Part shown: positions 56,209 to 64,000 of the stretch, piece by piece
How the letters are laid out: each line of letters begins with the position of its first letter
Position numbering within the stretch: position 1 is the stretch's first letter
Origin: Coenobita brevimanus
Lineage: Eukaryota; Arthropoda; Malacostraca; Decapoda; Coenobitidae
Direction: 5' to 3'
Assembly (NCBI GenBank): GCA_032717465.1
Contig: JAVRFU010000144.1
Span: forward strand, 283,510 to 347,509
Length of the DNA stretch: 64,000 nt
Program-made: the position numbers and the translations under genes
Notes under the pieces: generated by a model
Seen by the model: only the letters and a program-made list of their open reading frames with translations
Told to the model about the DNA's origin: nothing
Databases searched by the model: none

Positions 56209-56926
56209 TCTATCTATTGCCAGACGCCATAATCCCGTAAGGGGTGGCTATTTGACTTTGAGTTATTTGTTTTCCAGGGAGGGGCACTAACCCTCCACCA
56301 ACCCACTTGTTGACATGTAGGGAGCATGTATGGTTTGGTTATATGGTTACCACCCAGCGTTGTAAATGGTTTCTTGGCTTACAGGAAATCATTTGGCTTG
56401 TCACTCAATGTAAAGCCACCTGTAAAGGAAAGAAAAGCAATAAGAAGTGACAGGAAAGATGTGAGAAATAGGAAGAGAGGAGGACAGGCACAGAAAAGAA
56501 TGATAAAGGCTATGGAGGAAGTAGGCAGCAATACATCAAGTGAGTGGATGATAGTCGCCACCACCTACCACGATACAGAAATAAACTGGTAAGAAAGGTG
56601 GCTGGGTGTTTCCCCAGCCAGTGGGATTATGACTTTCTTTTATTTAGTCACACTTGTGTAGGAGCTGACTAGCGTGGGCCAGCTGGTCTGTTGTAATATA
56701 GTACTGGTATTTCTTTGATGGGTGACGGGAGGTTGGGAAACTACAAAATATAAAGGTGGAACCAGCAAAGGCCTGAGGTAAGTGAATATGGAGGTAACTG
56801 GAGTGAGGTAAGTTGCCTAAAGAATTTAATAATGCTGATCCAAGAGTAGCCCCATACAGCAAGAGAATTGGGCACTACTTGACAAGTATAACTAAAGAAG
56901 GTTTAAGGTGTTGCAAACACCATAAT
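56209..56926 (-). repeat. Composite SINE type X, long copy 2
   Basis: Same structure as 23611-24345 with only scattered differences, from CTATCTATTGCCAGACGCC to TTGCAAACACC. Shared head hairpin at about 56364-56396. Confidence 0.85.
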
Positions 56927-57318
56927 ATGGTGTTCAATTGCTCTGTTTGGGAAACTGAATTTCCTTACGTCTTTATCACCTCTCTTCTTATGCAGTTTTT
57001 TGCAGTGTCCTCTTGCTGATGCTTCTCCATATGTTAAGTAATCATTTATGTCTATTTTCTCCTTTCCTGATATGCATTTATATAGCATTATCATGTCACC
57101 TCTTTTTCTTCTCTCCTGTAGTGTTGGTAGATTCAGTTTATTTAGTCTTTCTTCGTAGCTTAGGTCCCTTAAGCTTGGTATCCATCTTGTAGCGGCCCTT
57201 TGAACTTTTTCAATCTTGTCTATGTGCTTTTTGAGATGAGGACTCCACACTACTGATGCATATTCCAGGGTTGGTCTAATGAATGATGTTCTTATCCCTC
57301 TCAGCATGTCTTCATTTA

Positions 57319-57364
<46 letters not shown>

Positions 57365-57372
57365 TCACCGGG

Positions 57373-57431
<59 letters not shown>

Positions 57432-57439
57432 TCACCGGG

Positions 57440-57476
<37 letters not shown>

Positions 57477-57486
57477 TCACCGGGTC

Positions 57487-57517
<31 letters not shown>

Positions 57518-57525
57518 TCACCGGG

Positions 57526-57564
<39 letters not shown>

Positions 57565-57572
57565 TCACCGGG

Positions 57573-57621
<49 letters not shown>

Positions 57622-57629
57622 TCACCGGG

Positions 57630-57674
<45 letters not shown>

Positions 57675-58010
57675 CTTACCTGATTGTATCTTTACAGGAA
57701 TGAGTCGTACTGTCCCGTGTCTTAAACCATTTTTATCGTACATATCCTTAAATTTATGAATTGTTTTGGCACACACTTTCATCCGGTAGTGAATTCCACT
57801 GACCAATTGCCCTATTTGGGAAACTAAACTTCCTTACGTCTTTATTGCCTCTCTTTTTATGCAGTTTTTTGCAGTGTCCTCTTGCTGATGCATCCCCATA
57901 GGTTATATACTTATTTATGTCTATTTTCTCCTTCCCTGATATGCATTTATATAGTATACTGTATATAATATACAGTATTATCATGTCTCCTCTTTTCCTT
58001 CTTTTATAAT
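56927..58010 (-). mobile_element. CR1-like LINE 3' end, reverse arm, with minisatellite
   Basis: 56935-57307 encodes, on the minus strand, SFIRPTLEYASVVWSPHLKK and AATRWIPSLRDLSYEERLNK, ending with NRAIEH. 57325-57672 is the (GT)n / TAATTCACCGGGTCG array. 57673-57990 is a second CR1-like 3' end (KFSFPNRAIGQWNSLPDE). The order corresponds to the reverse complement of 24350-25080. Confidence 0.8.
57325..57672. repeat. Compound GT minisatellite with AATTCACCGGGTCG spacers
   Basis: Six spacer copies (the first GGGTTG) separated by GT runs of varied length. Reverse-complement counterpart of the 24.65 kb array. Confidence 0.9.
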
Positions 58011-58329
58011 ATATACTGTATATATATACTGTATATTATATACAGTATACTATATAAATGCATATCAGGGAAGGAGAAAATAGACGTAAATAAGTATATA
58101 ACCTATGGGGATGCATCAGCAAGAGGACACTGCAAAAAATTGCATAAAAAGAGAGGCAATAAAGACGTAAGGAAATTTAGTTTCCCAAATAGGGCAATTG
58201 GTCAGTGGAATTCACTACTGGATGAAAGTGTGTGCCAAAACAATTCATAAATTTAAGGATATGTACGATAAAAATGGTTTAAGACACGGGACAGTACGAC
58301 TCATTCCTGTAAAGATACAATTAGGTAAG

Positions 58330-58334
<5 letters not shown>
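57673..58334. repeat. Long inverted repeat, arms about 310 bp
   Basis: The left arm 57673-57990 is nearly identical to the reverse complement of the right arm 58026-58334. Both arms are the CR1-like terminus. The short centre contains TATATACTGTATATATATACTG-type palindromic AT sequence. Differences are a handful of single bases. Confidence 0.85.
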
Positions 58335-58371
<37 letters not shown>

Positions 58372-58890
58372 TAAATGAAGACATGCTGAGAAGGATAATA
58401 TCATTCATTAGACAAGCCCTGGAATATGCATCAGTAGTCTGGAGTCCTCATCTAAAAAAGCACATAGACAAGATTGAAAAAGTTCAAAAGGCCGCTACAA
58501 GATGGATACCAAGCTTAAGGGACCTAAACTACGAAGAAAGACTAAATAAACTGAATCTACCAACACTACAGGAGAGAAGGAAAAGAGGTGACATGATAAT
58601 GCTATATAAATGCATATCAGGAAAGGAGAAAATAGACATAAATGATTACTTAACATATGGAGAAGCGTCAGCAAGAGGACACTGCAAAAAACTGCATAAG
58701 AAGAGAGGTGATAAAGACGTAAGGAAATTCAGTTTCCCAAACAGCAATTGATCAATGGAATGCACTACCGAATGAAATAGTGTGTGCCAAAACAATTCAC
58801 AAATTTAAGGATATATACGATAAATATAGTTTTAGACACGGGACAGTACGAGCTTGACTCATTCCTGTAAAGATACAATTAGGTAAGAAC
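58022..58890 (+). mobile_element. CR1-like LINE 3' ends, forward arm
   Basis: 58040-58332 is the forward arm. After a (CA)n run (58333-58367), 58383-58751 encodes SFIRQALEYASVVWSPHLKK, RDLNYEERLNKLNLPTL and GHCKKLHKKRGDKDV before a small deletion (CAAACAGCAATTG lacks the AGAG of relatives). It ends in GTAAAGATACAATTAGGTAAGAAC. Confidence 0.82.
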
Positions 58891-58984
58891 GAAGTTATAC
58901 GTGTACACAGAACAGGCGAAACTTAGGATGTGACATCCGTAGACTTTCAGGCAGCCAACTTTCTTAAGCGAACATTTTATGGGA

Positions 58985-59425
58985 GATCGAAAGTTAGGTT
59001 AGGTCACTTTGGGCAGGGTTTGGTCTGATTAGGTAATTTTTGGTTGGGTTGGCTTCAGTTCGACTAGATATAGACGGATTAGGTTAGATTGCTTTAGAAT
59101 ACGTCGGTTTTTATAGGTTTTGAGTTGGGTTTTATTTGGTTGGGTTAGGCTGGGTTAGGTTCGGTTGGATTAGGTCATTTTAGGCTTGACTGGTTGGGTT
59201 AGGTCGGGTATGGTATGGTTAAGTGAGACTGGGTAGGATTAGGTAGGGTTAGATGCAGTTAGGCTGCTTCAAAATAGGTTATGTTAAGTATGGGGAGGTT
59301 ACGTGAGATTGTGAGGTTAAATACAATTAGACTGGGTTAGGTGAGGTTAAGCTAGATTAGGTTGGGTTGATTTAAGTTGGATTAGGTCATTCGAGGTTAG
59401 GCAGGGTTTAATTTGTATGAGTCTG
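58985..59425 (+). repeat. Degenerate GGTTA/TTAGG-rich tract, copy 2
   Basis: Near-identical to 25311-25745, with a few single-base changes and one extra TATGTTA. Confidence 0.7.
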
Positions 59426-59480
59426 GGGAAATAGCAGTCAGATAGATTATTTTCTGGTTAGGAGGGCCGATGGGAGGTTA

Positions 59481-61875
59481 GTGAGGGATGTTAAAGTTAT
59501 AGGAAGTGAGGAGTGTGTGCAGCAGCACAAACTATTGATTTGTGATATGGTGCTTAAAGAACAAGTGATGGAAAAGAAGACTTATGTACCTAGGAGGAAA
59601 ATATGGAAGCTGAAAAACCAAGTAGTAAGGGATGCCTTGTATAGCGAGTTGAGGAGAGTGGTGGTTGAACAGGGAGCTGTAGACAGAGGCGTTAATGAAC
59701 AGTACAGAGCCCTCAAGAACAATTTCTTGAGAGTTACTGATGTAACATGCGGCTGGACAAGAGGACCACCAAGACATAAAGTAACTTGGTGGTGGGATGA
59801 GGGTGTAGAAGCTGCAATTAAGGAGAAAAGAAGGCTTTTCCGGGAATGGAAGAAGGGTGGTAGCAAAGAGGAATATTTGGCTGCCAAGCATAGGGCTAGG
59901 AGAGAGGTATACAGGGCAAAGTCTGAGTCACAGAGACAATTACTTGATAACTTAAATCATGGGGAAAGGAAAAATATATTTAGGGTGGCAGGTCAGGTGA
60001 AGAGGGATAATCGGGATATCATAGGTGAGCAGTGTGTGAAGAATGATGAAGGAAGGGTAGTGGTGAACAGTGAGGATATTAAAGATGCATGGAGAGAGCA
60101 TTATAACCGGTTGTTGAATGAGGAGTTTGACTGGGACAGGGAAAGTTTGGAGCCAGCAGATCCAGTGTCTGGCCCTTGGCCTTTGATTGATACTGCTATT
60201 GTGAGTGAGGCAATAGGCAGGATGAGGGTGGGGAAGGCAGCAGGTGTGTCTGGGTTGACTGCCGAAATGTTGAAGGCCTCAGGTGATATAGGGGTGAGTT
60301 TAGTCACTGACCTGATAAATAGGATTATTTATGAGTGTGTTGTCCCAGATGATTGGCTGAAGAGTGTAATTGTAAATGTGTATAAAGGGAAGGGTGATGC
60401 CCTGGAAAGAGGAAATTATAGAGGTATAAAGCTTTTAGATCAGATAATGAAGATAATGGAGAGAGTTTTAGAAGGTATGATTAGAGAAAGAGTGAATATT
60501 GATGAGATGCAGTTTGGGTTTATGCCAGGTAGGGGGACCACTGATGCCATATTCATTGTTCGACAGCTTCAGGAAAAATATATTGGTAGGAGAAGGGATC
60601 TTTATTTTGTTTTTGTTGATTTGGAAAAGGCCTTTGACAGAGTCCCTAGAGAGGTGGTGAAGTGGGCAATGAGAAAGCTTGGCTTGGAGGAGTGGCTGGT
60701 TAGGGTGGTTATGGCCATGTATGTGGGTGCTCAGACCCAGGTGAGAGTGAATGGAGATTTGAGTGATGAGTTTTCCGTGAATGTTGGTGTGCATCAGGGG
60801 TCAGTCTTGAGTCCCATGTTGTTTATTATGGTAATTGAAGCCCTTTCACATGACTTTAGAAACAGACTCCTGTGGGAGTTGTTGTATGCTGATGATTTGG
60901 TGTTGATTGCAGAGAATGAAAGGGAGGCGGAGGAAAGGTTTAGGAAGTGGAGAGATGGTATGGGGCAAAAGGGTTTAAGGGTAAATGCAGATAAAACAAA
61001 AGTGATGATATCTAGGGTTGGTGGTGGTACTGTCAAAGACGAGGGAGAGTGGCCATGTGCAGTTTGCCACAAGGGCATGGGAAGTAATTCCATCTTGTGC
61101 GGTGTGTGTGATAAATGGGTGCATAAGAGATGTAATGGTATCAGAGGTAGACTGCGAGATAATGCTGATTTTATGTGTACGTCGTGCCGGGGTGAGCAGG
61201 TGGAGATCGTCAGACGTGAAAGGATTGAACTTGCTGGTGAATCTCTTGAGTGTGTGGAAGAGTTTTGTTATTTGGGAGACATGTTGCATGCTGGAGGTGG
61301 GGCTGGAGGTAGCTCTGTGGCTAGGGTGAGAAGTGGTTGGAAGAAGTTCAGGGAGCTCTTTCCTCTCCTGACATTGAGAGGGCTCTCCCTACGTGCTAAG
61401 GGGGTCTTTGTATGCAGCATGTGTTAGGAGTGTAATGCTGTATGGCAGTGAGACCTGGGCAGTGAAGGAGGAAGACATTCGCGGGCTCAGACGTACAGAA
61501 ATGACAAAGATTAGGTGGATGTGCAGTGCGTCCCTGCGTCCTAGGCCTGGAGGGGCTGGGTTTACAATGGAAGAGTTGTGAGGTAGGATGGGACTGGAGT
61601 GTATTGGTGTTGTGATGAGGAGAGGTAGATTGAGGTGGTTTGGACATGTGGAGAGGATGGGGGATGATAATTGGGTGAGGAAGGTGAGAAGTGTTAATAT
61701 TAGGGGTGGGGTTATGAGGGGTAGACCGAGAAAGACATGGGACGAGGTCATTAAGTGTGACCTTAGGGTTAAGGGACTGAACAGGGAGGCTGCAATGGAT
61801 CGTGCAGCATGGAGAGCCGCCATTAGGTGACCAAGGCCGACACATGCAAGCATGTTGGAGCCTTTAAAAACGAAA
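59481..61875 (+). mobile_element. LINE family C (RTE-like) RT ORF with embedded PHD-like zinc finger
   Basis: An uninterrupted 648-codon frame (59481-61427). Residues 25-120 are a linker with WWWDEGVEAAIKEKRRLFRE. The RT starts GKAAGVSGLTAEMLKASGD and MQFGFMPGRGTTDAIFIVRQ. Catalytic motifs are VFVDLEKAFDRVPREV (about 377-392) and LLYADDLVLIAENE (about 467-480), with VHQGSVLSPMLF between. Residues 523-570 form C-x2-C-x10-C-x2-C-x4-H-x2-C-x14-C-x2-C, the Cys4-His-Cys3 pattern of a PHD finger. After a frameshift at about 61420 the C-terminus continues (VMLYGSETWAVKEEDI, LRWFGHVERM) to (ACGAA)n at 61862-61880. The endonuclease domain is absent: the left side is the GGTTA tract. Catalytic residues are intact. 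Confidence 0.9.
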
Positions 61876-61884
61876 CGAAACGAT

Positions 61885-62261
61885 TTCCTCTCCCCCTCCT
61901 TCTCCTCCTCCTCCTCCTCCTCCTCTTCTTCTATCCTCTCCTGTCCTCCACCACCACCTCCTCCTCCTCCTCCTCTGCCTCCTCCTCCACCTCCTCCTCA
62001 TCCTCCTCCTCCTCCTCCTCCTCTTCTTCTGTCTTTTTTCCTCCTTTTTCTCCTCCTCTTTCTCTTTTCCTTGTCCTCCTGTCCATTCCTCTTTCTTTTT
62101 ATCATTCTCCACTTCCTCCTCCTTCGCCCTCTTCCCCCTCTTTATCTTTTTCCTCCTCATCCTCATCCTTTTCATCATTTCCTTTTCCTCCTCCACCTCG
62201 TCCTCCTCCTCCTCCTCCTCCTTTTCATCATTTCCTCTTTCACCTCTTTCTCCTCTTCCTC

Positions 62262-62298
<37 letters not shown>
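61885..62298. repeat. CTC/TCC-rich low-complexity tract with (TC)n
   Basis: Imperfect CCT repeats for about 370 bp, then (TC)n at 62263-62298. Long Ser/Pro/Leu frames here are artefacts. Confidence 0.9.
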
Positions 62299-62301
<3 letters not shown>

Positions 62302-62479
62302 ATCAACTAAACTATATCATGAAGTACTGGTAGCTGTGGCTTTGTTAGGTAATTTTCTCCTGCCTTTTTTGTGTGATTTATTGTTTTTTTGTTTGAAATG
62401 ACCAGTTTTTGAAATCCCTCCCCCCCCCTGAGCAAAGTAAATTACAGGACAGTTTAGGTATAGTAATTAATTAGCATGT

Positions 62480-62725
62480 GAAAGTGATGCAGAGGCATAT
62501 ACAAGGAAGTAGAGAAGCTTTGTGATGGTGGTGTGCATGTGACTGACAGTGTTAAGAGAAATACAGTACAGTACTTTGAAATGGTTTGGCCATGTGGAGA
62601 GGATGGAGAAAGAGAGACTGACTAGAAGAATGTATGCAACTGAAAGTGTTAAAAGAAATACTTGGAAATGGTTTGGCCATGTGGAGAGGCCAGGAGAGTG
62701 TATGTGAGTGGGGATGCATAGCAAC
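62480..62725 (+). repeat. Family B LINE fragment with internal duplication
   Basis: The segment GTTAAGAGAAATAC ... GAAATGGTTTGGCCATGTGGAGAGG occurs twice about 85 bp apart (62550-62605 and 62647-62690). No usable frame. Confidence 0.65.
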
Positions 62726-62751
62726 TGATATTAATAATTTCATTTGTCCAC

Positions 62752-62856
62752 AGATCAGTGTCAGTACAGTCATCTGCTGCCTCAGTCTCAAGGGATTAAC
62801 AACCAAGGAGATTCCTGAGGACATGGTGGCTACACTAGGGGACGATACCTCTTGAC
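62752..62856 (+). pseudogene. Mariner-type transposase N-terminal stub
   Basis: The frame reads ISVSTVICCLSLKGLTTKEI, then PEDMVATLGDDTS-stop. 'LKG.T.KEI.EDM..TLGDD' is the helix-turn-helix region found at the N-terminus of mariner/SETMAR-type transposases. Only about 33 codons remain; no terminal repeats were found. Confidence 0.6.
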
Positions 62857-63253
62857 AGTGAGGTAGTGCATCGCTACATAATGGCTGATATTTTATATTT
62901 TCATAGCATCTGCAGGTTAGTCTCTAACAGAAAAATAACTCAGTAACTTTAAATTATCTGTGCAGTCATTCACCAAGATGAACTGGACACTTATTCAGTG
63001 AAAACTGTACTGTATAGCTCATCTCCTTCTGCCTCAGGCCATGAACTTGTCAGTCCCCTCTCATGTAGTTTGCAGCAGTAATTGGCAGTACAGTAATTGG
63101 CTGGTTCTGGTGCATTGTTGCACTTGCACTGCAGATAATTTTGTATGGTAGAGCCAAGATATCAAAGGTTTGAATGACATGTGAATGAATGTATGGGTCA
63201 TTTAACTGGCCATTTTGTTTGATACATTTTGTTTGTTTACATTTACATGATAT
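62857..63253. other. Unassigned
   Basis: No feature recognised. 63150-63190 (AGCCAAGATATCAAAGGTTTGAATGA) resembles a decayed SINE type Z centre. Confidence 0.35.
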
Positions 63254-63480
63254 TTGTCTATCTATCTATCTATCTGTCTATTGCCAGACGCCTCAATCCT
63301 GTTTGGGGTGGCCACAAACAAATCGCCTCCACATCGCCCTGTCCCCCGCCATTTCACTTCCCTGCTCCCAACTCACACCCCCCTCTCTCATATACCTCTC
63401 CACCCCATCCCTCCATCTCATCTTCAGCCTCCCTCTCCCTCTTCCCCCCTCCACCTCACTCAATACATCAATAAGATGTA
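63254..63480 (-). repeat. Family B LINE tail
   Basis: CTATCTATCTATCTATCTGTC then TTGCCAGACGCCTCAATCC. The minus strand encodes GRGRLKMRWRDGVERYMREG and CGHPKQD. Truncated at TCCACCTCACTC. Confidence 0.88.
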
Positions 63481-63517
63481 TTATTGAACAGTAAGTAACT
63501 ACTGCCTTACTTTGCAG

Positions 63518-63623
63518 ACCCCCTTTGGACCTGGCTGGTGTTTTGGTACCACTATCAACCCCTTCTTCCAGGCCCTGACCCTGGCAGCTACTACCATGAC
63601 AGTGGAGTTTGTCTACAGACTTG
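63518..63623 (+). other. Exon-like ORF of unknown identity
   Basis: Between CTTTGCAG and AGACTTG|GTAATT two frames are open. One reads TPFGPGWCFGTTINPFFQAL then TTMTVEFVYRLG; the other DPLWTWLVFWYHYQPLLPG. Good splice consensus, no family recognised. Confidence 0.28.
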
Positions 63624-64000
63624 GTAATTACGTACACAAGCATCACTCTTAATCAGCAAACATTCATCCCAGTTTAATGATATACAGTAACGGCTTAGGT
63701 AAAACCCCTATATTAGTGTACTTTTAACATGTAAAGTAATGGGGAGCATTTACCAGCCTTGGGTTTCCCCCCAAACCAAGTCCAAAACCCACCCAAGTGA
63801 GCCCAAAAACAAATTTAAAGCCAATCTAAATGGCCTAATAACTGAGTTGTTTACAGTACTGGTTGTATGAAAGAGGTTATTGTGTTTTGGAACACCCTAC
63901 ATATGACATGGATTTAGCGTACATTATATGACTGATTCATAGTGACAGGTAGATAAAATATGTGGGAGGAAAACACAGGAAAGGACATTAGTTATATAAT
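63624..64000. other. Unassigned, with second copy of the 29.6 kb repeat
   Basis: 63740-63850 (AAACAAATTTAAAGCCAATC TAAATGGCCTAA) matches 29625-29720. Nothing else recognised to the window end. Confidence 0.4.

Noticed and set aside
61827..62333. Long Ser/Pro/Leu-rich frames
   Set aside because: They arise from the CTC/TCC simple repeat.

Overview
This is a eukaryotic genomic window with long introns, dense microsatellites and many overlapping retroelements. The cadherin/EGF/laminin-G exons resemble arthropod type III (neural-type) cadherins, and there are degenerate TTAGG/GGTTA-rich stretches. Together these suggest an arthropod, probably a decapod crustacean. That assignment is an inference from protein resemblance and repeat style.

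Host-derived sequence. (1) From 4.5 to 21.9 kb on the + strand lie at least twelve exons of a neural-cadherin-like gene. EGF and laminin-G exons (4.56-18.38 kb) come before the cadherin-repeat exons (18.85-21.93 kb), the reverse of the normal domain order. No transmembrane or cytoplasmic exon is visible, the C-terminal half of the first LamG domain is missing, and I count one in-frame stop and three frameshifts. Several exons have a decayed partial copy next to them. (2) From 31.6 to 37.0 kb lie four decayed copies of a UBE2A/RAD6-type ubiquitin-conjugating enzyme exon, with a possible N-terminal fragment at 29.5 kb.

Mobile DNA dominates the rest. 1-3 kb: an (AACTG)n-tailed LINE ('family A') with a twin-priming-type inversion, joined to a (TAGA)n-tailed LINE ('family B'). 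5-10 kb: family A ORF1, then a near-complete family A ORF2, then a composite short element. 22-27 kb: family A RT, composite SINE, CR1-like LINE, CA minisatellite, TTAGG-like tract and a family C LINE. 27.5-28.6 kb: a HARBI1-like gene split by another LINE. 31.8-35.0 kb: a CR1-like LINE nested in a Jockey/I-like LINE. 37.36-40.22 kb: a complete Tigger/pogo element flanked by TA. 47.1-53.1 kb: a complete P-element-like (THAP) transposon with perfect 34-bp inverted repeats and an 8-bp target duplication. 56.2-61.9 kb: a second, rearranged copy of the 23.6-26.9 kb block containing a long inverted repeat, ending in a 648-codon RT ORF with an embedded PHD-like finger. 62.7 kb: a mariner stub.

No RNA genes, CRISPR arrays or prokaryote-type operons were seen. 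Most coding pieces are broken. Coordinates of repeat ends are by eye and may be off by tens of bases; exon borders were set from splice consensus plus reading phase. Family letters A-F and X/Y/W/Z are my own labels.
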